Source: Bacteroidota bacterium
GTDB lineage: Bacteria; Bacteroidota; Bacteroidia; Bacteroidales; P3
Assembly: GCA_017860255.1 (NCBI GenBank)
Contig: JAFNAR010000027.1
Coordinates: forward strand, 1-35,882
DNA: 35,882 nucleotides
Direction of reading: 5' to 3'
Both the position numbers and the translations under genes were made by a program. Positions within the stretch are counted from its first letter, which is position 1; the number at the start of each line of letters is the position of its first letter. Shown here one piece after another: positions 9,101-16,790 of the stretch. The notes beneath the pieces are model-generated. The model saw only the letters and a program-made list of their open reading frames with translations, searched no databases and was not told the origin of the DNA.

Positions 9101-9398
9101 GAATATTTTCTAAAGCTCTTGAAGCATTGTCTTGAATAGCTTTGGAGTCCATTTTAGAATTCCTTTCACATAAAGCTTCAAAGAAATTTGTTTTTTGACC
9201 AATCTTTATTCCATAAAGCTCTGTTAAAATCCTCAGTTTCATTTCAGCAGTTGCCTTATTGGTAAAAGTTACTGCAAGAATATTCCTGTAAGCATTAGTA
9301 TCCTTAATTAGCAAACTAACATACTCCAAAACCAAATTAAAGGTCTTACCACTTCCAGCAGAAGCCTTATATACAACAAGATTAGCTATATCTGACAT
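6132..9398 (-). CDS. addA: AddA-like UvrD/Rep superfamily helicase-nuclease
   Basis: The 1088-residue protein is an ATP-driven superfamily 1A helicase with a C-terminal nuclease, the motor of an AddAB-type DNA end-processing complex. Visible motifs in order: Walker A ASAGSGKT (12-19), motif Ia near AVTFTNKA, DEFQD (393-397), GDVKQSIYRWRNGD (motif III), RLLSIHKSKGLEFPVVIIP (motif V), LLYVALTRPKHSL (motif VI), then the nuclease with RPDRL and D1034-Y-K1036. The linker between helicase and nuclease holds an 8-bp four-copy DNA repeat (residues 876-886). A -7 box TATTTTTG lies at 9426-9419, 20 bases before the ATG. Another ATG, 11 bases upstream, is out of frame. The stop is 106 bases before the next gene, which has its own promoter. 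Functionally it should pair with 1916-4849. Confidence 0.88.
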   Translation of the reverse strand: MSDIANLVVYKASAGSGKTFNLVLEYVSLLIKDTNAYRNILAVTFTNKATAEMKLRILTELYGIKIGQKTNFFEALCERNSKMDSKAIQDNASRALENILHDYSNFNIQTIDSFLQKVMRNLAKELGIGSNYNLIIDDSDIIKETIERVISSTDKDKALYDWYMGIIDKRVEEGKKVNVEKELIDFSRNLDKEVFKRFESEIKTLDKDVLSQFKQKGNRRLEEIKKSLIAYGDRFTKIFDENGLKVDDFVQKSRGIVNGILGIRKENFDFRDKTYYQKAIDGIDGWFSDANNRLNKADLVNNTLIPLLNEYFEYYDKCSQELRTWQAVLPFIDNIGLLKNIANHRDDILKEENKFLLSNTSKLLSDIIRLDNNSDISFIYEKIGSKIKYIMIDEFQDTSLLNWKTLSPLVLESLDNNQRNVIVGDVKQSIYRWRNGDWRILNNIDKGITYEESSSNPRIPNIETLKTNYRTDKNIVEFNNNLFSQGLNLLCDNIEELDKERINQIKGVFSDASQETKPNSPQSGSIRMQLLVGKKGSFEERILDTLKQEIDYHLEKGYSPKDIAILLRTNDQVSIVAEYLSAQNYNIVSDMAFSYMYSQSIRLIIDALKYINNKENTVSLFNLKRYIYKDDKPLQSIDESQKIPQELEWVAKKEILRKPLFDLSVYIIKQLQLDKDTNELSFITSFLDQVQEYTKNNSSNLTAFLTYWEEDLQTKKIIINDDYEGIRLLSIHKSKGLEFPVVIIPYANWKFSSEAELWLKENRLDSSIPTLLSKKSSLNNSFYHQEYLDEQLQQFVDNLNLLYVALTRPKHSLSIIGQLSENKDGIDLKHIDNISKYLYIALKKQLQQETNPDGDTQYAYCLESDKQINEELETQTSTPQHLNTSTPEKTNIFKITPNSIPLQSSFLDSQIKYSQTRQAKEFITALKNDEKEESSPRQKGIILHNLLSKINTKQDIEKTIDSSVQKGEISLKEKDYYKSIVEQMLSTEKASVWFSLGYKILNEIDIIVKEEGQITTKRPDRLMITKDNEIILVDYKFAKTKKNINQYSSQIKNYEQLIKQIGFSKIQSYLWFVDFTETQISSEIVEVK
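6742..6773. repeat. 8-bp tandem repeat, four perfect copies, inside the AddA-like gene
   Basis: The plus strand reads GTTGAGGT four times without error (6742-6749, 6750-6757, 6758-6765, 6766-6773), encoding TSTPQHLNTST in the helicase-nuclease linker. Eight is not a multiple of three. Reading the other two frames downstream, one hits a stop within about 10 codons and the other within about 21. Loss or gain of one unit would therefore give a helicase without its nuclease domain. Confidence 0.9.
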
Positions 9399-9418
9399 AA
9401 TAAATTCATTATCTAATG

Positions 9419-9426
9419 CAAAAATA
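9419..9426 (-). promoter_or_regulatory. -7 box (TANNTTTG type) upstream of the AddA-like gene
   Basis: On the minus strand TATTTTTG fits the Bacteroidota -7 consensus exactly and ends 20 bases before the ATG at 9398. No clear -33 TTTG was seen 17-23 bases upstream. Confidence 0.4.
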
Positions 9427-9566
9427 CAATATTTATCTTAGGTAAAAACTAAAAGCTAAGAAGTAAAAGCAAAGTGTTTTTATATTCAATTTAACTTTAT
9501 CTTTCGGTTGAAAAATTTGGGGATATAATTAATGGAAAATACTACATTATATTCAAAATAATTTTG

Positions 9567-9574
9567 TATATTTG
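9567..9574 (+). promoter_or_regulatory. Orphan -7 box, possible start of a non-coding transcript
   Basis: TATATTTG matches TANNTTTG. No open frame follows within reach; about 95 bases downstream the palindrome array begins. This could start a small RNA or a long leader, but a chance match is quite possible and no -33 element was found. Confidence 0.25.
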
Positions 9575-9668
9575 CAGATGTAAACTGTTCATTAGGTTTA
9601 TTTAGGACTATTTATTCTAAAGTCTATTTCTAAAAAATAAACTCCAATCCCCAAAATATATTAAATAA

Positions 9669-9730
9669 AAAGATGCACATCTTTTATAGTGAAAGATGCG
9701 CATCTTTTGGTATGAAAGATGTGCATCTTT
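9669..9730. repeat. Three-unit array of 16-bp palindromes, exact 23-bp period
   Basis: Units at 9669-9684, 9692-9707 and 9715-9730 read AAAGATGNNCATCTTT with central CA, CG and TG respectively; the middle one is a perfect palindrome. Spacers are 7 bases and differ from each other. The design (short palindrome, fixed pitch near two DNA turns, variable centre and spacer) is the same as at 127-231, but the sequence is different. Confidence 0.85.
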
Positions 9731-9738
9731 GGGCTAAG

Positions 9739-9772
9739 AAGTCCTTGATTAATAAGTTTTATATAAGGACTT
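9739..9772. other. Hairpin next to the palindrome array
   Basis: Perfect 8-bp arms AAGTCCTT (9739-9746) and AAGGACTT (9765-9772) enclose an 18-base loop. No T-run follows, so it is not called a terminator. Its function is unknown. Confidence 0.35.
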
Positions 9773-9779
9773 AGCAAAT

Positions 9780-9814
9780 TTATTCGCCGTTTAGAGAGAA
9801 TTATTCGCCGTTTA
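9780..9814. repeat. 14-bp direct repeat at 21-bp period
   Basis: TTATTCGCCGTTTA occurs at 9780-9793 and again at 9801-9814, with 7 different bases between. The GC-containing core stands out in AT-rich DNA. The pitch is two helical turns, so both copies would face the same side of the DNA, as expected for paired binding sites. Confidence 0.7.
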
Positions 9815-9894
9815 AATTTACTTATATCAAGGTTTTATTTTTTCTTTCTTAGTTTTATTTTAGGGAAACAAAGTTTTACTTTTCGCAAAGGGCT

Positions 9895-9952
9895 CTAAGA
9901 ACTATAAAGACTTTAATGTTCTTAAGGTCTTTAAACTTCTTAAGTTATTTAA
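9895..9952. repeat. 9-bp-period TTAA array (seven units)
   Basis: TTAA occurs at 9913, 9922, 9931, 9940 and 9949, exactly 9 bp apart, preceded in phase by ATAA (9904) and CTAA (9895). The five bases between vary. The stretch TTAAGGTCTTTAAACT (9922-9937) recurs exactly at 28629-28644 in a second array of the same phase. Confidence 0.8.
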
Positions 9953-10121
9953 CAATTAATAAGATTACCATAAAGGGAAAAGGTTTGTATAAAAACATTT
10001 CACTACCTTTGAACTTTGAAAAGAAATAATTATAGAATTATAAATTCCGCACAACTATACAAGATTTAATACTTCCATTATTTTAATTTGCTTTTTATTT
10101 TACTTTTTCACTTACATTTTC

Positions 10122-10155
10122 TTGGAAATTGTTGTTTATAATATATATAAGTTTG
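10122..10155 (+). promoter_or_regulatory. Bacteroidota-type promoter of the first beta-propeller-like gene
   Basis: TAAGTTTG at 10148-10155 matches the TANNTTTG -7 box, with TTG at 10122-10124 placed 23 bases upstream as a possible -33 element. The ATG at 10186 follows 30 bases after the box. Confidence 0.45.
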
Positions 10156-10185
10156 TCTTAATATAATATTTAAACAATAAATATC

Positions 10186-12209
10186 ATGAAAAGAATTATT
10201 ACATCATTATTCGTTATTACTTTTTCTTTTAATCTTTACTCACAACAATGGGCAAAAAGTTATACAGGTTCAGAGGGAAGTTCCACTTCTTTTTTCAACA
10301 CTGTTTATAATACTGTTTGTGACTCTCAAGGCAACACTTATATAGTTGGAACATTTGGAGAAGGAGCAACTTTTGATAGAATACCTCTTTTGGATGCTCA
10401 GTTATTTAATAATGCTCAATCTCTTATTGTAGCAAAGCTTGACCCTAATGGGAATATGTTATGGAGAAAAGCTATAAAGAACTGGAGTACTTATGATATT
10501 TATCCTGCTAATAATCTTAGAATTATTGGAGATACATCAATTGTTTTAGTCGTGGAGTCTATGTTATTACCCTTAGCTGATCCTTCAACTTTTTTATTTT
10601 ATTTGGATACATTAGTAAGAGTTCCTCAAGGAGAAAATTATTTTCCTGATTATCCTTTTTCAGCTTCTACTGGATACAAAGGTACTATGCTAATAACATT
10701 TGATTTAAATGGCAACTTAATAAATAATCATTTTTTAGAATTAAGATATCTTGATGACAATAATCAGGAAGTTGACGGAGGATCATTAATTAATTATCAA
10801 GGGACTTTTGATATTGATAATGAAGGAAACATATATATTTATACAGGACTTATAACACGAGGTTTAGGTATTTATAGGGATAGTTTAAGAATATTAATAG
10901 ACAAAGAAAGAAATTTAGAATCTTTTAATGTGCCATTAGATGGTATAAATGCAACTTTATTTAAGTTTTCACCTAATTGTCAAGAATTGGTTTGGGTTAG
11001 AAGTGTCATGCTTGATACAGTATCTCATGGAGGAGATTCATTAATGATTACACCACTTGCAAGAGGAATAGATATTGACAGTTCAGGAAATATATATATA
11101 ACAGGATATTTAGAGGTATATAGAGATATTTATAGAGAAGGCTATGGAGATTCAACATGTTATACTGATGTTATAGTTAATCCAAATAATACTAATCATA
11201 AAATAAGGATAGCTCCCGAAGATGCATTTACTGGCTTTATAGTAAAGTATAATAGTGATGGAGATGTTATGTGGACAAATCAAATGTATGGAAAACATTG
11301 TGAAGCAATAACTCAAGCCCCTGTCTGTGACATATCCAACGTTGTAGTTTCAGAAGAAAATAATGCAGCCTATTTCCTTGCTGTTGGTGGATTTCTAAGT
11401 CCATATTTTGGAGGAGGTGGTTTATATTTTGAAGACAGCATTCCACTTAGAAAATATCATGACAGTACTAAAACAATTCTGTTCTTTGCAAAATTGGATA
11501 AAGAGACAGGAAGATACATATCACATGGAATAGCTCCTTCTGCTTATGCTACAGGTGATAATTATAATTATTTTGTTACTAATCCATCATTTACTGTTAA
11601 AAACAATCAAGTTTTTGCTCAAACTGTATATGAAGGACATCTAAAAGGGAAGGATACTAATTATTATGGAAATGGTTTTGCTTTTATATGATGGAAGGAT
11701 AATGGATATATAATAGATACAAAGAATTTTCCATCAAATCCTAATTGGGTACGTGCTGGAGTAAAAAATACAGTAGTAAATGATAATGGAGATATGATAT
11801 TAACAGGAATGTTTAATAATAGTATTGACTTTGGGAATATACAATTAACATCAGGAGGTAACAGTACAGCATATATTGCAAAGTTTAACGACCCTTCATT
11901 TATAATTCCTTTTGAGGGAGGAGATACTCTAAACGACCAAGAACCAAGAGCAAATTTAGATTATGTTGTTGGTTTAACAGAAAATCAAATAATAATTTAC
12001 CCTAACCCTACAAAAGATATTGTAAATATAATTTCAACAAACGAGAGAATAAACTCCTATACCTTATATAATATGGGAGGACAGACTCTAATTAAGAGTG
12101 AAAAACTAAAAGTGAAAAGTTAGATCTTTCCAACCTTCCAAAAGGAGTTTATGTTATAAAAGTTATTACAGATAAGAATAGTTATACTCGGAAGGTAATT
12201 AGAAATTAA
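10186..12209 (+). pseudogene. Broken beta-propeller-like secreted protein with type IX sorting tail
   Basis: A signal peptide (to about YSQ, residue 20) is followed by repeats of the kind DSQGNTYIVGTF and KLDPNGNMLWRKAI, as in SBBP-type beta-propeller proteins. It is a tandem paralogue of 12521-14548. Two lesions break it. First, an in-frame TGA at 11689-11691 interrupts the frame; the paralogue has Arg at the aligned place, so a CGA-to-TGA change is likely. The frame then continues open to 12123. Second, within the Por-type tail one 7-bp repeat unit is missing compared with the paralogue, giving a premature TAG at 12121; the lost end of the tail (LSNLPKGVYVIKV..., stopping TAA 12207-12209) is intact in another frame. 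TGA is a normal stop elsewhere here, for instance in plsY. Either a recent pseudogene, a switched-off phase state, or partly sequence error. Confidence 0.8.
12097..12124 (+). repeat. Heptanucleotide repeat in the sorting tail (four units, off state)
   Basis: Units AGTGAAA, AACTAAA, AGTGAAA, AGTTAGA lie at 7-bp pitch, starting at 12097. The paralogue has five units in the matching place (14429-14463). Removing one unit from the paralogue reproduces this sequence except for one base. Confidence 0.8.
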
Positions 12210-12520
12210 TAATGTATTAATTTATTGACTCTTCTGAAATAAGTGTTACAGATTTTACGCTTATTTTCTTGAGCAAAGTTATTGGAAAAAGGAGTTGCTT
12301 GTACAAGATTGCTTTTAATATTTCAGCTTGTATAATAAGGGATTCTGTACTCTAAATAAATTTCTCAATTAAAAAGAATTATTTTTTCTTAATCAAAAGT
12401 AAAGCTGAATTGATTAAAAGAACTGTATTTTTAATCTTTAATTTAACATTATTTCCAATAAAGTAAACATTTCAAAATTTATGGTGTTATATATGCATTA
12501 ACACTTATAAATTATAAGAC
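12210..12520. other. Intergenic region between the two paralogues
   Basis: The 311 bases hold a weak terminator-like hairpin (12237-12270), an 8-bp inverted repeat (TTAATCAA 12389-12396 with TTGATTAA 12410-12417) and a 6-bp inverted repeat (12484-12489 with 12499-12504) close before the next ATG. No TANNTTTG box was seen upstream of 12521. No gene is apparent. Confidence 0.5.
12237..12270 (+). terminator. Weak terminator-like hairpin after the pseudogene
   Basis: AAATAAGTG (12237-12245) pairs with CGCTTATTT (12258-12266), with one G-U pair and a 12-base loop, followed by a short T-rich run. It lies 28 bases past the ancestral stop codon. Confidence 0.4.
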
Positions 12521-14548
12521 ATGAAAAAACAATTAACAATTAACTCTATTGTTACCCTCTCACTAATATTTTTTTTAAATATTCCTCTCCTATCACAAGG
12601 AGATTGGCAATGGGCAAGATCTTTTAATGGATATGATGGATCAATTACCTATCTACCCAATAATATTACTCGTAGTGTTTTTGACAGTTATGGGAATATT
12701 TATATTGCTGGTAACATAGGTGATGATGTAAAATTTAACAATCAAGAACAATTAGCAAACGATCCAAGAATGAGAAATTCAGGTTTAATTTTAGCTAAAC
12801 TTGATAATAATGGAAACCTTTTGTGGAGAAAGACTATTAGGAGCACTGAATGTATATCTAATACTTATTGGATGGATATTGTTGGAGATACTTCAATTGT
12901 GCTTTTTGCCAATAGTTATGGTCCTAAAGAAAGTGAAGATTCATTGTTTTATTTAGATACTTTAATTGTTGGTTTAAGTCAAGACTCTTTGCTTAACAAA
13001 ATGCCAAAAGGAGGATTGGATTATTTTATTAGTTTTGATTTGAATGGCAATAAACAAAATGAGGTTTTTATTCAACATAAACAAATTTATAATCAAGGGG
13101 GTGAATCGGATTATCAATCGTTTGAGACTATTTCTACAATTCCATTTGTAATAGATAATTATGGAAATACATATTTTTGTGCTACACCGTTTATCCCTCA
13201 AAAAATGGATACCTTAAAATTACTTATTAATAACGATAAAGAATATAGTTATAAAGTAGGAGACATTCAAAATAATGCGTTTATGTTAAAATTTAATCCA
13301 AATTTTGATTTAATATGGATTAAAGAAATAATAAAGGATACTCTTTGTGTTGGAGATGGAAATTCTTCTTTAATTTTTAATCCAGAAATTTCAAGTATTT
13401 CTAAGGATAATGATAAAGATAATAATATCTATTTGACTGGAGCTATTCAAAAATTAAATGGTTCAGACACAAATTTCTATATGGAGATGAATCTGGGCTC
13501 TAATCAGAAGTTAAAATTTAATGATATAGGATGGGGAAGCGTTGGTTTTACTATAAAGTATGATAGTTCAGGCAATGCTGTTTGGGCAAATCAAATATAC
13601 GGAGAAAAAAGATTTAACCCTATTACACCATCTTTTTATAATTATTCAACAAGTGTAGTTAATTCAAAGGTAAACCAATCAAATGAATATTTATACATAA
13701 TTGGAGAAGCAGGATATTGTACATCTTATTTACAAAATGGAGAAAGAATAATTGACACTACAGCTTTTAAACTATTTTTTGATGATAGCACTCAACTTAT
13801 ACTTGAAATAGACACTTTAACCGATCTTAATACATCTAATGTTTTTTTTGCTAAGCTTAATATTCAAACTGGGAAATACATTTCTCATGGAAAAATAAAA
13901 TGTAATTTGCAAAATAGTAACATTTTCCAAAACGATCATCCAATTATTTTACATAATAATCAAGTTTTTACTCATGCTTATTATTGGAACTATCTATACG
14001 GAGTTAGGGAAAATTATTATTTAGGTAAAGGAGGAGTTGGACTTGCACTTGTAAGATGGAAAGAAAGCGGTGAATTGATAGAAGCAATTAATATACCTGT
14101 TTATAACGATATCTGGGCTCATTCAGGAAATGCTATACTTAGAAATAATGGGGATTTGTTTGTAACAGGAACATATAAGAAAAATATTACCTTTGGTAAT
14201 TTTGTATTAAATGGAAGTAATGCTTGGACAAATGTTTATATGGCAAAATATAATGATATTAGCTTTGTTCATCCTTACGGGATTGGAATTGAAAGTATAT
14301 CTCAGAATGAATCAGACAACATATTAATATACCCCAATCCAACAAAAGACATTGTAAATATAGAAACCAAAGGAGAGATAATAAACTCTTACACATTATA
14401 TAATATTGGAGGACAAACAATGATTAAGAGTGAAAAACTAAAAGTGAAAAGTAAAAAGATAAATCTTTCCAACCTCCCAAAAGGAGTATATATTCTAAAA
14501 GTAAGAACTGAAAAGAATGTTTATTCTCACAAGGTAATAAGAAACTAA
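12521..14548 (+). CDS. Secreted beta-propeller-like protein with type IX sorting tail
   Basis: The 675-residue protein has a signal peptide (hydrophobic to LLSQ, about residue 26), then repeated blades such as DSYGNIYIAGN, KLDNNGNLLWRKTI, IKYDSSGNAVWANQIYG and RNNGDLFVTGTY, resembling SBBP/beta-propeller repeat proteins of Bacteroidota. Residues from about 602 (ILIYPNPTKDIVNIE ... LSNLPKGVYILKV ... HKVIRN) are a Por secretion tail of the TIGR04183 kind, which directs export through the type IX system and anchoring at the surface. Inside the tail a five-unit 7-bp repeat encodes KSEKLKVKSKKI. It is the intact copy of a tandem pair; the other is at 10186-12209. A good bidirectional terminator follows. 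The ligand or role is unknown. Confidence 0.88.
   Translation: MKKQLTINSIVTLSLIFFLNIPLLSQGDWQWARSFNGYDGSITYLPNNITRSVFDSYGNIYIAGNIGDDVKFNNQEQLANDPRMRNSGLILAKLDNNGNLLWRKTIRSTECISNTYWMDIVGDTSIVLFANSYGPKESEDSLFYLDTLIVGLSQDSLLNKMPKGGLDYFISFDLNGNKQNEVFIQHKQIYNQGGESDYQSFETISTIPFVIDNYGNTYFCATPFIPQKMDTLKLLINNDKEYSYKVGDIQNNAFMLKFNPNFDLIWIKEIIKDTLCVGDGNSSLIFNPEISSISKDNDKDNNIYLTGAIQKLNGSDTNFYMEMNLGSNQKLKFNDIGWGSVGFTIKYDSSGNAVWANQIYGEKRFNPITPSFYNYSTSVVNSKVNQSNEYLYIIGEAGYCTSYLQNGERIIDTTAFKLFFDDSTQLILEIDTLTDLNTSNVFFAKLNIQTGKYISHGKIKCNLQNSNIFQNDHPIILHNNQVFTHAYYWNYLYGVRENYYLGKGGVGLALVRWKESGELIEAINIPVYNDIWAHSGNAILRNNGDLFVTGTYKKNITFGNFVLNGSNAWTNVYMAKYNDISFVHPYGIGIESISQNESDNILIYPNPTKDIVNIETKGEIINSYTLYNIGGQTMIKSEKLKVKSKKINLSNLPKGVYILKVRTEKNVYSHKVIRN
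14429..14463 (+). repeat. Heptanucleotide repeat in the sorting tail (five units, on state)
   Basis: AGTGAAA, AACTAAA, AGTGAAA, AGTAAAA, AGATAAA occur at exact 7-bp pitch. Gain or loss of one unit shifts the frame and removes the end of the type IX tail. Confidence 0.8.
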
Positions 14549-14570
14549 TAATAGATTTTTTAAGCAATAA

Positions 14571-14612
14571 AAAAGGGAAGAATGTTTTTAAGCATTTCTT
14601 CCCTTTTGTTTT
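14571..14612. terminator. Bidirectional terminator between convergent genes
   Basis: AAAAGGGAAGAA pairs with TTCTTCCCTTTT (12 bp), extended by a TG/CA pair past a one-base bulge. T-runs follow on both strands. It lies between the stop at 14548 (plus) and the stop at 14642 (minus) and can serve both. Confidence 0.85.
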
Positions 14613-14641
14613 TCAACCCTGATGAGTGAAATAAATAAACT

Positions 14642-16753
14642 CTATTTCTTCATTCCGTTGTTTTTCAAAACTGCATCAATTGAAGGTTGTTTTCCTCTGA
14701 AACGAACATACATATTCATTGCTTCATCGGTACTTCCTCTTGAAAGAATTTCGTTTTTAAATTTATCGGCAGTTGTTTTATCAAAAATATCTCCTGCTTC
14801 CAAGAAAGCATTAAATGCATCTGCATCCAAAACTTCTGACCAAACATAAGAATAGTATCCAACAGCATATTCTCCAGTAAACACATGTGAGAAATAAGTT
14901 GAACGATAGCGTGGAGGAACTTGAGAAATTAAACCAATCTTATCCATAGTTTTTTTCTCAAAAGCAACTACATCATTAATCTTATCTTTAGAACTTAAAA
15001 CGTGGTATTCCATATCCAAATAAGCAGCTGCATAGCGTTCTGTCATTCCATAAGCAACATCAAATGTTCCAACTGAATTAATTTTCTTAAGTAAAGCATC
15101 AGGAATTACTTCACCTTTTTCATTCTTAGCAAACATTTTCAAAACTTCTGGTCTTGAGCACCAGTGTTCAAATATTTGAGAAGGCAATTCAACAAAATCT
15201 CTTGGAACTGATGTTCCACTTGTTGAAATGTAAGTACAGTTGGAAAGAAGTCCATGAATAGCATGTCCCATTTCGTGGAATATTGTAGATGCTTCTTCTG
15301 CTGTTAGAGTTGTTCTTCCTGAAGGAGATTTTGCATAGTTGAAACATACTGTAATTATTGGAGTAACTTTTTTACCATCTTTAACATATTGTTCTCTAAA
15401 ACTATTGCACCATGCTCCACCAACTTTTGAAGCTCTTGTGTATGGGTCCCAATAAAGAATTCCAACATGTTCATTCTTTCCATTCTTACATTCAAAAACT
15501 TGAACATCTTTAGCATAAACTGGAATATCTTTTCTTTCTGTAAATGTTAGTCCATAAAGTTTAGTTATTACATCAAAACATCCTTGACGAACATTGTTGA
15601 TTTCAAAGTAAGGACGAGTTTCTTCTTCATCAAAATTAAATTTTTGTTTTTTCAACTTATCAGCATAGTAAGACCAATCCCAAGCTTCAAGTGTTGCTCC
15701 TGGATAATCTTTAACTAAAAGTTTTTGAAGTTCAGCTACATCTTTTTTAGCTGCAGGAATAGAGTATTTCAACAATCCTTCCAAAAGAGTGTAAACTTGC
15801 TTAGGTGTTTTTTGCATTCTTTCTTCCAAAACATAGTCAGCATAAGTTTTATATCCTAAAAGTTCTGCCTTTTTAGCTCTAAGAAGTGCTAATTTCTTAA
15901 TTACTTCTTTATTGTCACTTTCGTTTCCATTGTTTCCTCTATTATTTTTAGCTTTGAATATCTTTTCTCTTAATTCTCTTTTTTCAGAAAATTGCAAGAA
16001 AGGAAATACAGAAGGACTATCTAAAGTAAATATCCATTTACCAGCCTTACCTTTTTCTTTTGCAGTTGAAGCAGCTTGGTCAACTAACCATTGTGGCAAT
16101 CCTTTAAGATCTTCTTTTTTATCAATTACCAATTCATAACTCTTTGTTTCTTTTAGAGTATTGGCAGAAAATTTAGATTCGTATGTTTTTATTTCACCAT
16201 TTACTTTTTTTAGTTCTTCTTGCTTGTCTTTTGAAAGTAAAGCTCCTGAACGGACAAATCTCTTATAAATCTTTTCAAGTAACATCTTTTCTTCTTGATT
16301 AAGATTTTCTTTGTCTTTATTGTCCCATACTTTTTTAACTCTTTCAAAAAGCTTGGCATTCATATTGATTTCATCAGTATGTTTTGCTAACATAGGTGCA
16401 ATTTCAACTTCAAGCTTTTGCATTTCATCGTTAGTGTTGGCAGCTGTCATATTAAAGAATACTCCAGTAATCTTATATAACAATTCTCCACTAAAATCGA
16501 AAGCTACAATAGTGTTTTGGAAAGTAGGCGTATCTTTATTATCAATTATAGCCTTAACTTCTTCTTTGTGAATCTTCATTGCATATTTGAAAGCAGGAAG
16601 ATAATCTGTTGGCTTAATTTCTTCAAATGGAGTTGTTCCAAAAGGAGTTTTACATTCTTTAACTAGAGGGTTGTTCGCAATGTCTTTGTCTTGCTTTGAA
16701 CAACTTCCAAAAACTAATGCTGCACTTAGCATAAGCAAAATTGTTTTTTTCAT
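14642..16753 (-). CDS. dcp: M3-family peptidyl-dipeptidase (Dcp), lipoprotein
   Basis: This 703-residue zinc metallopeptidase removes dipeptides from the C-terminus of peptides. The active site is H493-E-M-G-H497 with the third zinc ligand E522 (DFVELPSQ), the classical M3 layout. Length and the motif FHEMGHAIHGLLS fit the Dcp branch rather than oligopeptidase F. The N-terminus (MKKTILLMLSAALVFGSC) is a lipoprotein signal with the cysteine at about residue 19, so it is expected in the periplasm or on a membrane, unlike cytosolic Dcp of enteric bacteria. It is the last gene of the tpiA-prmA-1501 aa-plsY-dcp cluster, 37 bases after plsY. Confidence 0.92.
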   Translation of the reverse strand: MKKTILLMLSAALVFGSCSKQDKDIANNPLVKECKTPFGTTPFEEIKPTDYLPAFKYAMKIHKEEVKAIIDNKDTPTFQNTIVAFDFSGELLYKITGVFFNMTAANTNDEMQKLEVEIAPMLAKHTDEINMNAKLFERVKKVWDNKDKENLNQEEKMLLEKIYKRFVRSGALLSKDKQEELKKVNGEIKTYESKFSANTLKETKSYELVIDKKEDLKGLPQWLVDQAASTAKEKGKAGKWIFTLDSPSVFPFLQFSEKRELREKIFKAKNNRGNNGNESDNKEVIKKLALLRAKKAELLGYKTYADYVLEERMQKTPKQVYTLLEGLLKYSIPAAKKDVAELQKLLVKDYPGATLEAWDWSYYADKLKKQKFNFDEEETRPYFEINNVRQGCFDVITKLYGLTFTERKDIPVYAKDVQVFECKNGKNEHVGILYWDPYTRASKVGGAWCNSFREQYVKDGKKVTPIITVCFNYAKSPSGRTTLTAEEASTIFHEMGHAIHGLLSNCTYISTSGTSVPRDFVELPSQIFEHWCSRPEVLKMFAKNEKGEVIPDALLKKINSVGTFDVAYGMTERYAAAYLDMEYHVLSSKDKINDVVAFEKKTMDKIGLISQVPPRYRSTYFSHVFTGEYAVGYYSYVWSEVLDADAFNAFLEAGDIFDKTTADKFKNEILSRGSTDEAMNMYVRFRGKQPSIDAVLKNNGMKK

Positions 16754-16790
16754 TGTTTTAATTATTAATTAGTTTATTGATTGTTTCTAT

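Larger units (their letters stand above)
9399..10185. other. Repeat-rich divergent intergenic region
   Basis: These 787 bases separate the divergent AddA-like gene and the beta-propeller-like pseudogene. No coding frame is convincing. In order it holds: the -7 box of the minus-strand gene (9419-9426), an isolated TANNTTTG box (9567-9574), a three-unit 23-bp-period palindrome array (9669-9730), a hairpin (9739-9772), a 14-bp direct repeat at 21-bp period (9780-9814), a 9-bp-period TTAA array (9895-9952) and the promoter of the next gene (10122-10155). The bases between 9954 and 10121 show nothing I recognise. Confidence 0.7.

Noticed and set aside
6132..9398. The helicase-nuclease as part of a phage-defence system
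   Set aside because: Motif order, the AddB-like partner with its iron-sulphur cysteines and the lack of other defence genes fit ordinary AddAB repair.
11689..11691. TGA read as Trp or another residue (changed genetic code)
   Set aside because: TGA ends other genes here (plsY, for example) and Trp is TGG throughout; the aligned residue in the paralogue is Arg.
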